Of a stretch of DNA of 60,000 nucleotides, positions 58,601-60,000 are shown piece after piece (the first letter of the stretch is position 1; each line of letters opens with the position of its first letter). Under the pieces are notes generated by a model. The model searched no databases. It was not told the DNA's origin and saw nothing but the letters and a program-made list of their open reading frames with translations. The position numbers were made by a program, and so were the translations under genes. Origin of the DNA: Nymphaea colorata (taxonomy: Eukaryota; Streptophyta; Magnoliopsida; Nymphaeales; Nymphaeaceae); the NCBI RefSeq assembly GCF_008831285.2, contig NC_045151.1, positions 2,477,544 to 2,537,543 of the forward strand. Reading direction: 5' to 3'.

Positions 58601-60000
58601 TAACCTTATCTGTTGAGTCTACCCAACTTTTCGCAAAGTGTAAACTGTAAAGAAGGTTGGATCCTTTTGTTCTAACTTAAAAACTAGATAATCAGGGTGA
58701 CTTTCCAGGACCTTAATCTATCAATCAATTTTTCCAGATGTCACCAAAAGCAACTTCCAGGTTCCTTGCTATTTGCCCAGTCTTACTAATTCCTTGTCCC
58801 TATATGCATTTCAGAGTACCGCAATTGGATAGTCAAGAAGTGTAACATTTTACTAGTATTTTGTTTTATCTTTCCCCTATTCGAGGTGGCAGTAAGAAAT
58901 TTGTGAACAAAATAGAGGATGAGAACAGGTCATCCTGTTAAAACTGCATTATGTGTCAGCTAAGAGAGGGGCAATAACTGTAATTGGAAATCTACAAGTA
59001 TGACTGCAGACGAATTGTTGAGAAACCCACTATATTCAAGGCCCCATGTTTGAGACAGACTGCATCCCATAAACTAATATAAATAACTCACTCTGATCCC
59101 AAGTCAAATGTCACAATGTTTAGAAGCTCTCTCTTTGCTAGTTTATATCTAACCAAGGATGCCAGTGTGCAGGAATAACAAACGTATTCACACGGAGATC
59201 TATGCGCAAGATGTGAAGACCCTGTTAATCATTTAATTCAATCAAGTAACTGGTTCTCCACTTAGGTGGTCAATAACAGCTATGAATAAGAGTAAAAGAC
59301 TAAAAGTACATATCTACATGCAGGCGCTCACTGGGGAAGCCAATTAAATTCAAGTCCCAAGTTTCAATCAAAACATGGCCTTACGTTGCTAGACTGTTCA
59401 TCTCTAACCAGGCATATTGTTGTACAGAAAAATGCAATGTTATTCTTGTGTAGTTATGTGTAAATTATAAAGTAATCATGTGAACTATTCAATTCATCCA
59501 GATGGCTATCCACGTATTTTTCGTTAGTGAAGTTCGTGAAGCTGGTCTGTGTACAAAACCGACGAGGCAATTGTCTACCAATGAGAAATATAGTTGGAAC
59601 GACTTCGCATATTATCTCTTCACGTCAGCAAACAGTTAGCAGATTATGAATTGTTTTGCTCCTGCCAAAAGCTTACAATCGATATCAATTTCTAGTCAAG
59701 CCAGTTTTTATTATAGGAACGGGCAAGACGAGCATAAGCTAAGTTAATTCCAATCAAGCAGGTGATGGAAATGGAATGCAACACGAAAAAGAGAAAAAAA
59801 GTCAGATTCAGAGTCAACAGCGATCCTGAACGAGCAAAACAGAACCGACCTGAAATATCAACCCGAAGAAACAACCAAATTGAAAGGCGAAAGAGACTAA
59901 GAAAGGAACCTCATTGACTTCTTCAGCAGGATCTTCGCCGAAGGCCGGCAGCATCAATGGGTGGTTGGCCATGGAGGAGAGGTAATGCTGGAGCTTGGTA
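1402..60000 (-). CDS. FGT1: FORGETTER1 / Strawberry notch homologue, 31 exons, 5' end beyond the window
   Basis: Spliced minus-strand gene whose exons join in frame to about 1,143 codons; only the N-terminal part (roughly 100-130 residues by comparison with the family) is missing. Seen in order: Walker A-like GAGVGKGR, split box DE/CH, SAT motif ([16 protein letters not shown]), acidic linker, C4HC3 PHD finger (CEIC, CCSC, H-x2-C, CPSC), [22 protein letters not shown] (helicase motif VI-like) and the C-terminal Strawberry notch domain. Known for the family: in Arabidopsis FGT1 is a nuclear chromatin-associated protein that acts with BRM and ISWI remodellers in heat-stress memory; loss alleles are also listed as EMB1135. 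Coding exons (minus strand, transcript order): 59910-60000, 50581-50646, 50219-50392, 48739-48869, 48462-48538, 46563-46744, 46213-46290, 42961-43093, 41517-41577, 41345-41426, 37885-38013, 37641-37784, 37429-37528, 37220-37351, 34857-34927, 34601-34773, 34430-34523, 32569-32666, 32337-32472, 32086-32192, 18091-18186, 17920-18007, 17709-17829, 17044-17155, 16828-16951, 16676-16753, 14958-15076, 7497-7556, 7298-7400, 3353-3481, 1402-1542. No stop or frameshift in any exon, so probably functional. Confidence 0.93.
1543..3352 (-). other. FGT1 intron between w30 and w31 (1.8 kb)
   Basis: AT-rich intron. I see no recognisable gene or complete mobile element in it; short open frames at 2815-3242 on the plus strand resemble nothing known to me. 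Confidence 0.7.
3353..3481 (-). CDS. FGT1: FGT1 exon w30
   Basis: 43 codons, phase 0/0: [20 protein letters not shown], then [23 protein letters not shown]. CMHGPxCKxGxxCxxGRRxQ contains spaced Cys/His that may bind zinc (inference). Confidence 0.95.
3652..3835 (+). mobile_element. Partial hAT-like element, CTATGTCACA family
   Basis: Starts CTATGTCACATAGGTGCAGG followed by GGGTGAGGGTGCAGG-type repeats, as in the elements at 17279, 36669 and 53498. An AT-rich core follows. I could not define the right end, so its limit is approximate and no target duplication is claimed. Confidence 0.45.
4650..5285 (+). mobile_element. Truncated relative of the 11505-14721 LTR-like unit
   Basis: The first ~65 bases (TGTAACA..., a GG-CCCGGACCC-like stretch) match the start of the unit at 11505, and 4866-5285 matches its end at 14305-14721 (shared text such as GTTGTCATAC, AGGTTTTGGC, CACTCACATCCT). 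About 2.5 kb of middle is missing. No clear target duplication. Confidence 0.65.
5912..7150 (+). mobile_element. TIR DNA element (TGTCACAAATAT ends), split by a solo LTR
   Basis: Left end TGTCACAAATAT at 5912 and right end ATATATGTGACA at 7150 are inverted repeats. Removing the LTR insertion leaves about 734 bp. An inverted copy with the same ends and similar interior is at 54829-55521. The right end carries GTATAATACCCGTA-type motifs also found at 9493-9824. No coding capacity; superfamily not assigned because I cannot see a clean target duplication. Confidence 0.7.
5940..6439 (+). mobile_element. Solo LTR, 500 bp
   Basis: Starts TGTTAGAAAT, ends GATTTACA (TG...CA), and is flanked by the perfect 5-bp duplication ATAAA (5935-5939 and 6440-6444). 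Contains a TATA-like CTTATAAATAAGGG near 6238 on the plus strand. No internal retroelement genes, so it is a solo LTR left by recombination. It interrupts the TIR element 5912-7150. Confidence 0.85.
7298..7400 (-). CDS. FGT1: FGT1 exon w29
   Basis: 103 bp: [20 protein letters not shown] then [25 protein letters not shown] and [12 protein letters not shown] are family signatures. Phase 0 out. Confidence 0.95.
7497..7556 (-). CDS. FGT1: FGT1 exon w28
   Basis: 60 bp, small exon: (C)[19 protein letters not shown], phase 2 at both ends. [15 protein letters not shown] is conserved. It sits alone between a 7.4-kb intron and a 96-bp intron. Confidence 0.94.
8146..8368 (+). repeat. Tandem duplication, 111-bp unit x2
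   Basis: Unit 8146-8256 (GCCCCAGCTTATTTCTGTCC...) is repeated from 8257 with only one or two differences near the end. Confidence 0.9.
9493..9824 (+). mobile_element. Small non-coding TIR element with ATACCCGTA motifs
   Basis: Ends TCACAAAAAACG and CGTTTTTTGTGA form a 12-bp inverted repeat. Inside, the motif (GTATAAT)ACCCGTA recurs several times on an A/T-rich background. Its right end resembles that of the element at 5912-7150, so they may be related. No target duplication seen. Confidence 0.55.
11294..11361 (+). repeat. (CT)n followed by (GT)n microsatellite
   Basis: About 54 bp of pure CT repeats followed by about 15 bp of GT. Confidence 0.97.
11505..14721 (+). mobile_element. Large (3.2 kb) solo LTR or LTR-like non-coding retroelement unit
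   Basis: Begins TGTAACACTCG and ends GGGGTGTGACA, with a perfect 5-bp duplication CCTTT (11500-11504 and 14722-14726). No gag or pol reading frame is recognisable; short frames inside are low complexity. A TATA-like stretch (TATATAAAT) lies near 14583 on the plus strand. Contains an internal tandem duplication. A shortened relative is at 4650-5285. Most likely a solo LTR of a large Ty3-type element; it could instead be a non-autonomous unit. Confidence 0.75.
12970..13515 (+). repeat. Tandem duplication of about 273 bp inside the large LTR
   Basis: Two diverged copies starting near 12970 and 13243, each with GCATTTGCATGTGCATG, GATAACTG, ACAGATGAGGTGGG and CGAGACTACTCTC in the same order. Confidence 0.8.
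14958..15076 (-). CDS. FGT1: FGT1 exon w27
   Basis: 119 bp: [20 protein letters not shown] then [19 protein letters not shown], ending phase 2. FYESKREWxGRRHF is a family signature. A 7.4-kb intron follows. Confidence 0.94.
15077..16675 (-). other. FGT1 intron between w26 and w27 (1.6 kb)
   Basis: AT-rich; contains the optional-exon candidate 16435-16497. GCACCTAGG-type short palindromes occur near 15469 and 16013 (the latter GTGCACCTAGG), but no full element could be defined. Confidence 0.7.
16435..16497 (-). CDS. Candidate optional 21-codon exon of FGT1
   Basis: A 63-bp open segment reading [21 protein letters not shown], flanked by an AACAG acceptor and a GAG/GTACAT donor, phase 0 on both sides. 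It lies between w26 and w27, which also meet in phase 0, so including it would add 21 residues without breaking the frame. The family members I know have no such insertion and w26-w27 align without it. It could be an alternative exon, a decoy or chance. Confidence 0.3.
16676..16753 (-). CDS. FGT1: FGT1 exon w26
   Basis: 26 codons, phase 0/0: [20 protein letters not shown] then RGITWE. It normally joins straight to w27; a possible optional exon lies in between at 16435-16497. Confidence 0.94.
16828..16951 (-). CDS. FGT1: FGT1 exon w25
   Basis: 124 bp: [41 protein letters not shown]. The SGIVDxK segment is conserved. Phase 0 end at GTCAGA. Confidence 0.95.
17044..17155 (-). CDS. FGT1: FGT1 exon w24
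   Basis: 112 bp: [20 protein letters not shown] then [29 protein letters not shown] is conserved across plants and animals in this family. Confidence 0.95.
17279..17592 (+). mobile_element. hAT-like MITE, CTATGTCACA family (314 bp)
   Basis: Ends CTATGTCACATGGG and CATGTGACATAG are inverted repeats. Flanking octamers TTATCCCA and TTAGCGCA match at 6 of 8 positions, consistent with an aged 8-bp duplication. Includes an (AT)n run near 17350-17384. Sits in the 553-bp intron after exon w23. Confidence 0.7.
17709..17829 (-). CDS. FGT1: FGT1 exon w23
   Basis: 121 bp: [20 protein letters not shown] then [20 protein letters not shown], ending phase 1 at GTACAT. The 553-bp intron after it carries a small hAT-like element. 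Confidence 0.93.
17920..18007 (-). CDS. FGT1: FGT1 exon w22
   Basis: 88 bp: [20 protein letters not shown] then MLYKAVMEQ. Phase 2 in, phase 0 out; separated from w21 by 83 bp. Confidence 0.94.
18091..18186 (-). CDS. FGT1: FGT1 exon w21
   Basis: 96 bp: [20 protein letters not shown] then [11 protein letters not shown]. Begins on the far side of the 13.9-kb intron and keeps frame with w20 (phase 2 to completing G). Confidence 0.95.
19171..19256 (+). repeat. 43-bp tandem repeat x2
   Basis: CACCAAGCATTGATCTAGTT and following bases occur twice in direct tandem with few differences. Confidence 0.85.
19478..19489 (+). other. Primer-binding site of copia A
   Basis: TGGTATTAGAGC directly after the CA end of the putative LTR. 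Confidence 0.65.
20081..21085 (+). pseudogene. Copia A gag start, GAG-pre-integrase and integrase, broken
   Basis: A short gag-like start ([18 protein letters not shown]) is followed after stops by a zinc-binding fragment near 20285 ([10 protein letters not shown]) and the integrase core: [24 protein letters not shown], then [20 protein letters not shown] and [16 protein letters not shown]. Frames change near 20630 and stops interrupt it. The second half of gag and the protease are missing, an internal deletion. The reading frame is cut at 21085 by the hAT-like insertion. Confidence 0.8.
21353..21627 (-). repeat. 3' LTR of copia B
   Basis: 275 bp, TG...CA; near-identical to 28644-28918. Confidence 0.95.
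21622..23232 (-). pseudogene. Copia B reverse transcriptase and RNase H
   Basis: RT domain: [78 protein letters not shown] and the catalytic [15 protein letters not shown]. RNase H follows ([20 protein letters not shown]). Two nonsense codons near 21940-21965 (just after SRSSAEAE) interrupt RNase H; the frame then resumes with [20 protein letters not shown] and ends in KLEGEC at the polypurine tract. Confidence 0.93.
21628..21640 (-). other. Polypurine tract of copia B
   Basis: Minus strand GCTTGAGGGGGAG immediately before the 3' LTR. Confidence 0.9.
23213..24303 (-). pseudogene. Copia B integrase
   Basis: Resumes on the other side of the Harbinger-like element: [67 protein letters not shown], then [17 protein letters not shown] and GKxVFLGYSP-like [18 protein letters not shown]. 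The Asp and Glu residues of the DDE core are readable. Ends at a stop caused by a one-base frameshift; RT continues in an overlapping frame from 23232. Confidence 0.93.
24989..25541 (+). pseudogene. Captured fragment of class III alcohol dehydrogenase (GSNOR), exons 1 and 2
   Basis: Exon 1 (24989-25022) reads [11 protein letters not shown] and ends G/GT; after a 445-bp intron ending TTAAG, exon 2 (from 25468) reads [24 protein letters not shown] then TAG at 25539-25541. [24 protein letters not shown] is the N-terminus of plant class III ADH / S-nitrosoglutathione reductase; intron position and phase (G/CT) are consistent. The catalytic and cofactor domains are absent. The retained intron shows DNA-level capture. 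Preceded (24520-24988) by a possible promoter/5' leader with a CT-rich tract; no gene identified there. Confidence 0.85.
25787..26124 (+). pseudogene. Captured fragment of actin-depolymerising factor (ADF/cofilin), internally deleted
   Basis: After an intron-like acceptor GATGTAG, reads [20 protein letters not shown], then [15 protein letters not shown] and [19 protein letters not shown]. About 25 codons of the ADF core (DFVTEE... to ...RVRS in the family) are missing, and the remaining C-terminus ([38 protein letters not shown] at 26122-26124) lies in another frame. ADF normally severs actin filaments; this copy lacks part of the fold and is frame-broken. The first exon (initiator codon) is not seen next to it. 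Confidence 0.9.
26270..26340 (+). repeat. Short tandem duplication near the end of the Pack element
   Basis: TTGTTCTAGAATGACGTGGA occurs twice (about 26269 and 26307) separated by fewer than 20 bases. Confidence 0.8.
26690..27815 (-). pseudogene. Copia B gag 3' part, zinc knuckle, protease, GAG-pre-integrase
   Basis: Continues in the same frame after the TGA. Shows [19 protein letters not shown], the zinc knuckle [14 protein letters not shown], the protease active site [14 protein letters not shown] and the GAG-pre-integrase segment [11 protein letters not shown]...[15 protein letters not shown]. The frame is truncated at 26690 by the Harbinger-like insertion. Confidence 0.92.
27816..28304 (-). 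pseudogene. Copia B gag, 5' part
   Basis: Opens [20 protein letters not shown] and contains the UBN2-type gag domain ([20 protein letters not shown], ...[17 protein letters not shown]..., then [11 protein letters not shown]). Ends at a TGA in frame with the downstream frame, where copia gags usually have a codon for a residue, so it looks like a point nonsense mutation. The leader 28305-28630 is GC-rich, with GGCGGCGGCG-like runs and no credible gene. The upstream in-frame ATG at 28352 is less likely as start. Confidence 0.85.
28631..28643 (-). other. Primer-binding site of copia B
   Basis: Minus strand TGGTATCAGAGCC, the exact initiator Met tRNA site, touching the 5' LTR. Confidence 0.9.
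28644..28918 (-). repeat. 5' LTR of copia B
   Basis: 275 bp; followed on the minus strand directly by the primer-binding site. Confidence 0.95.
28919..29037 (+). repeat. 64-bp tandem repeat x2 beside copia B
   Basis: CATCACAAGATGATAAAGAA and following bases repeat directly; belongs to the right half of the hAT-like element. Confidence 0.88.
29453..31330 (+). pseudogene. Copia A reverse transcriptase and RNase H, broken
   Basis: RT segments in several frames: [87 protein letters not shown] and the catalytic [18 protein letters not shown]; then [20 protein letters not shown] and RNase H pieces ([31 protein letters not shown]). At least three stops or frameshifts (for example after SRHT, at 30470 and 30765). 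More decayed than copia B, fitting its outer position in the nest. Confidence 0.88.
32086..32192 (-). CDS. FGT1: FGT1 exon w20, helicase motif VI-like
   Basis: 107 bp: [20 protein letters not shown] then [15 protein letters not shown], ending phase 2. [11 protein letters not shown] is the arginine-finger motif VI. The usual Phe is Leu here (QQLGRTHR), a conservative change. The giant 13.9-kb intron starts at 32085. Confidence 0.96.
32337..32472 (-). CDS. FGT1: FGT1 exon w19, helicase motif V-like
   Basis: 136 bp: [20 protein letters not shown], then [35 protein letters not shown] is the motif V-like signature. Phase 0 end at GTACCT. Confidence 0.96.
32569..32666 (-). CDS. FGT1: FGT1 exon w18
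   Basis: 98 bp: [20 protein letters not shown] then [12 protein letters not shown], ending phase 2 at GTGAGT. AELTGR and GRRGMLVR are family hallmarks. Confidence 0.95.
32667..34429 (-). other. FGT1 intron between w17 and w18 (1.8 kb)
   Basis: Contains the hAT-like element 33219-33910; the rest is AT-rich without recognised features. Confidence 0.75.
33219..33910 (+). mobile_element. hAT-like non-autonomous element (692 bp), relative of 21086-29444
   Basis: Ends CAATGTTGTA and (inverted) CGGTGTTATC, followed on both sides by TATCGTA-type motifs; perfect 8-bp duplication ATCTAATG (33211-33218 and 33911-33918). No coding capacity. Confidence 0.82.
34430..34523 (-). CDS. FGT1: FGT1 exon w17
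   Basis: 94 bp: [20 protein letters not shown] then [11 protein letters not shown], conserved after the PHD finger. Ends in phase 0 before GTAAAT; a 1.8-kb intron with a hAT-like element follows. Confidence 0.94.
34601..34773 (-). CDS. FGT1: FGT1 exon w16, body of PHD finger
   Basis: 173 bp: [20 protein letters not shown], then [20 protein letters not shown]. With CEIC from w15 this completes the C4HC3 pattern (CEIC, CCSC, H-x2-C, CPSC). PHD fingers commonly read histone H3 tails; which mark this one reads cannot be told. Confidence 0.95.
34857..34927 (-). CDS. FGT1: FGT1 exon w15, start of PHD finger
   Basis: 71 bp: [20 protein letters not shown] then TEE. CEIC supplies the first two zinc-binding cysteines of the C4HC3 PHD finger. 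Phase 0 end at a GTCTGC donor. Confidence 0.93.
35185..35254 (+). repeat. 28-bp direct repeat
   Basis: GCACGTCCATTTGTGCACAA plus TTTTACAG/TTTCACAG occurs twice, about 41 bp apart. Confidence 0.85.
35432..35453 (+). repeat. Poly-C run
   Basis: About 21 consecutive C residues; length may be unreliable in assembly. Confidence 0.9.
36669..37052 (+). mobile_element. hAT-like MITE, CTATGTCACA family (384 bp)
   Basis: Ends CTATGTCACACGG and CATGTAACATAG are inverted; flanking octamers ACTATGAG and ACTATAAG match 7 of 8. Both subterminal regions carry GTGCGGGTGCAGG-type repeats, in inverted orientation at the right end. An (AT)n run lies in the middle. Confidence 0.8.
37220..37351 (-). CDS. FGT1: FGT1 exon w14
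   Basis: 132 bp: [20 protein letters not shown] then [16 protein letters not shown]. The basic stretch RKRHS...GRVRKVAKW is conserved in plant members and precedes the PHD finger. The donor is GTGAGT, chosen because only this join (phase 1) gives [12 protein letters not shown] in w15. Confidence 0.9.
37429..37528 (-). CDS. FGT1: FGT1 exon w13
   Basis: 100 bp: [20 protein letters not shown] then [13 protein letters not shown], ending phase 1 before GTAAGA. The next exon is only 77 bp of intron away. Confidence 0.94.
37641..37784 (-). CDS. FGT1: FGT1 exon w12
   Basis: 48 codons, phase 0/0: [20 protein letters not shown] and [30 protein letters not shown] is a conserved second-lobe motif of this helicase family. 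Confidence 0.95.
37885..38013 (-). CDS. FGT1: FGT1 exon w11
   Basis: 43 codons, phase 0/0: [20 protein letters not shown], then [20 protein letters not shown] and [15 protein letters not shown] across the next junction is strongly conserved in the family. Confidence 0.94.
39307..39607 (+). repeat. 151-bp tandem duplication with GT microsatellite
   Basis: Unit TAGGATGGGGAGAGAGAGTC... at 39307 repeats from 39458 almost exactly, including the GT run and the ACAGAGAGAGAG tail. Confidence 0.92.
39924..40130 (+). repeat. Diverged direct repeat, about 80 bp x2
   Basis: CCCCCAGTTG...TTGCCAGTCATAACTGCC and TTTTAAGCAT occur in both copies with roughly 120 bp between starts. Confidence 0.75.
40577..40735 (+). 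mobile_element. Small TIR element, CAGGGGCGGA ends (159 bp)
   Basis: CAGGGGCGGAG at 40577 and TCCGCCCCTG ending at 40735 form a 10-bp inverted repeat around an A/T-rich core with CCACCCC. This end sequence is common in small non-autonomous plant DNA elements. No target duplication is visible. Confidence 0.6.
41345..41426 (-). CDS. FGT1: FGT1 exon w10
   Basis: 82 bp: [20 protein letters not shown] then PLEAEMM. Donor GTAAGT follows in phase 0. It matches the family segment that links the two helicase halves. A 3.3-kb intron follows. Confidence 0.93.
41517..41577 (-). CDS. FGT1: FGT1 exon w9
   Basis: 61-bp exon encoding (G)[19 protein letters not shown], the conserved segment after the SAT region. 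Bounded by AG at 41579-41578 and GT at 41516-41515; joins w8 (phase 1) and w10 (phase 2) in frame. Confidence 0.92.
41578..42960 (-). other. FGT1 intron between w8 and w9 (1.4 kb)
   Basis: AT-rich. A GTAGAGGTGCAGGTGCAG stretch near 42630 recalls the subterminal part of the CTATGTCACA family but no ends are present. Confidence 0.7.
42961..43093 (-). CDS. FGT1: FGT1 exon w8, SAT motif
   Basis: 133 bp: [20 protein letters not shown] then [20 protein letters not shown] and [14 protein letters not shown] is the motif III-like signature of Strawberry notch proteins. Phase 0 start, phase 1 end. Confidence 0.95.
43094..46212 (-). other. FGT1 intron between w7 and w8 (3.1 kb)
   Basis: Contains a GC-rich island (43765-44095) and a CA microsatellite near 44949-44968. 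Nothing else recognised. Confidence 0.75.
43765..44095. other. Isolated GC-rich island in an AT-rich intron
   Basis: About 330 bp rich in GGCC/CCGGCGG motifs, open in several frames on both strands, ending in a near-palindrome GAACCGTCCGATCAAATC / TGATCGGGCGGTTCAG. Just left of it a perfect palindrome GTGACTCTAGAGTCAC (43694-43709) is present. No protein family recognised; it may be part of a retroelement leader. Confidence 0.5.
46213..46290 (-). CDS. FGT1: FGT1 exon w7, second half of DExH box
   Basis: 26 codons starting [20 protein letters not shown] and ending AVVEIQ; supplies the CH of DECH. Phase 0/0, acceptor CACAG, donor GTTAAG. Confidence 0.95.
46563..46744 (-). CDS. FGT1: FGT1 exon w6, first half of DExH box
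   Basis: 182 bp. Reads [20 protein letters not shown], then [20 protein letters not shown] and ends in DGLLIFDE. The DE of the DECH box is the last codon pair; the box is completed by the next exon. Phase 0 donor GTAAAA. Confidence 0.95.
46745..48461 (-). other. FGT1 intron between w5 and w6 (1.7 kb)
   Basis: AT-rich; a poly-A run near 47329-47346 follows GGCAGAACTGGGGGCC, possibly a decayed element. No gene recognised. Confidence 0.65.
48462..48538 (-). CDS. FGT1: FGT1 exon w5
   Basis: 77 bp, completes the Leu codon of w4 and reads [20 protein letters not shown] then ASCIE, the conserved segment after motif I. Ends phase 1 at a GTACTA donor. Confidence 0.93.
48739..48869 (-). CDS. FGT1: FGT1 exon w4, Walker A-like motif
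   Basis: 131 bp, begins in phase 0 and ends phase 2. Encodes [19 protein letters not shown] followed by [20 protein letters not shown] is the ATP-binding motif I of this helicase family. Good donor GTAAGT. Confidence 0.95.
48870..50218 (-). other. FGT1 intron between w3 and w4 (1.3 kb)
   Basis: AT-rich; nothing recognised apart from a duplicated GGTTTCATGCACCCTC near 49140 and 49180. Confidence 0.7.
50219..50392 (-). CDS. FGT1: FGT1 exon w3
   Basis: 58 codons, phase 0/0. Contains [20 protein letters not shown] and the [14 protein letters not shown] segment that precedes the nucleotide-binding loop in Strawberry notch proteins. Flanked by AG at 50394-50393 and GT at 50218-50217. Confidence 0.93.
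50581..50646 (-). CDS. FGT1: FGT1 exon w2
   Basis: 22 codons, phase 0 at both ends: [20 protein letters not shown] then DY. The acidic stretch and GETFTDY are the family signature just ahead of the helicase core. Acceptor ACAG at 50650-50647, donor GTAAGC from 50580. Confidence 0.92.
51908..52123 (+). repeat. 49-bp direct repeat
   Basis: TACTAGTGTTGAATCTGTGT and following bases to TGACATATTTT occur at 51908 and 52075 with one difference. Confidence 0.88.
52298..52318 (+). repeat. Poly-T run followed by G-rich stretch
   Basis: About 20 T residues, then CGGGGGGGGTCAGACGGGGA. Confidence 0.9.
52665..52692 (+). repeat. (CT)n microsatellite
   Basis: About 26 bp of CT repeats, followed by ACACACAC. 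Confidence 0.95.
53498..54671 (+). mobile_element. hAT-like non-autonomous element, CTATGTCACA family (1.17 kb)
   Basis: Ends CTATGTCACATAGG and (inverted) CAATGTCACACAAG; perfect 8-bp duplication ATTCAAAG (53490-53497 and 54672-54679). Both ends carry GGTGCGGGTGCGGAT-type repeats pointing inwards. The interior has no recognisable transposase. Largest member of the family in this window. Confidence 0.85.
54829..55521 (-). mobile_element. TIR DNA element (TGTCACAAATAT ends), inverted copy of 5912-7150
   Basis: Ends TGTCACATATAT (54829) and ATATTTGTGACA (55521). In reverse orientation the interior matches 6445-7150 closely, for example GGATTA(C/T)GATGTAATAAAT and GGTTAACCAGAAAATTAG. 693 bp, no coding capacity. 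Confidence 0.75.
56405..58410 (+). pseudogene. LINE-type reverse transcriptase remnant, antisense to FGT1
   Basis: Readable pieces in changing frames: [16 protein letters not shown] (RT signature) near 56440, the catalytic [16 protein letters not shown] near 56585, [22 protein letters not shown] near 57020, and the C-terminal zf-RVT segment [38 protein letters not shown] at 57604-57720. Many stops and frameshifts. The upstream endonuclease part is absent, as in typical 5'-truncated LINE copies. A poly-A end is not evident. Confidence 0.8.
59910..60000 (-). CDS. FGT1: FGT1 exon w1 (partial at window edge)
   Basis: First exon visible; its 5' part lies outside the window. Reads [20 protein letters not shown] and ends ...AEEVNE in phase 0 before a GT at 59909-59908. 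It belongs to the linker between the N-terminal zinc-binding part of the family and the acidic segment. The following intron is 9.3 kb. Confidence 0.85.

Larger units (their letters stand above)
50647..59909 (-). other. FGT1 intron between w1 and w2 (9.3 kb)
   Basis: Holds a 49-bp direct repeat, poly-T and CT runs, a hAT-like element (53498-54671), a TIR element (54829-55521) and an antisense LINE remnant (56405-58410). 50650-51900 and 58420-59905 show nothing recognised. Confidence 0.75.

Overview
This is a plant nuclear window, almost certainly from a flowering plant. It is AT-rich, all coding exons have GT-AG introns, and intronic DNA is full of LTR retrotransposons, hAT-like and Harbinger-like DNA elements, a LINE and microsatellites. 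The species cannot be fixed from the sequence; very long, repeat-filled introns next to introns under 100 bp suggest a lineage tolerant of intron bloat.

One host gene occupies the window. It lies on the minus strand and is the plant orthologue of Strawberry notch, FORGETTER1 (FGT1/EMB1135), a DExH-type helicase-like nuclear protein with a PHD finger. I placed 31 exons, from position 60000 (the 5' part is cut off by the window edge) to a stop at 1402. Together they give about 3,430 coding bases (about 1,143 codons), and every junction keeps the reading frame. Recognisable parts in order are the Walker A-like motif GAGVGKGR, the split DECH box, the SAT motif, the C4HC3 PHD finger, the [11 protein letters not shown] and [11 protein letters not shown] motifs, and the conserved C-terminal domain.

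The other roughly 56 kb is intron. Sixteen introns are 74-272 bp and the rest run from about 0.5 to 13.9 kb. The 13.9-kb intron (18187-32085) holds a four-deep nest. An old plus-strand Ty1/copia (A) is split by a hAT-like element (21086-29444, 8-bp target duplication). That element is split by a young minus-strand Ty1/copia (B, 21353-28918, 275-bp LTRs with two differences, 5-bp duplication). Copia B is in turn split by a Harbinger-like element (24307-26689, TAA duplication). The innermost element carries pieces of two unrelated host genes, a class III alcohol dehydrogenase (GSNOR) and an actin-depolymerising factor (ADF). This Pack-type gene capture is the most interesting item in the window.

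Other introns hold a 3.2-kb solo LTR-like unit with a perfect 5-bp duplication (11505-14721), a 500-bp solo LTR (5940-6439) inside a TIR element, three hAT-like elements with CTATGTCACA ends and GTGCGG-rich subterminal DNA (plus an incomplete one), a second CAATGTTGT-type element (33219-33910), an antisense LINE remnant (about 56405-58410) and Ty3/gypsy remnants abutting the gene's 3' end (1-1296). No tRNA, rRNA, CRISPR array or bacterial-type operon is visible, and I found no evidence of a second intact host gene.
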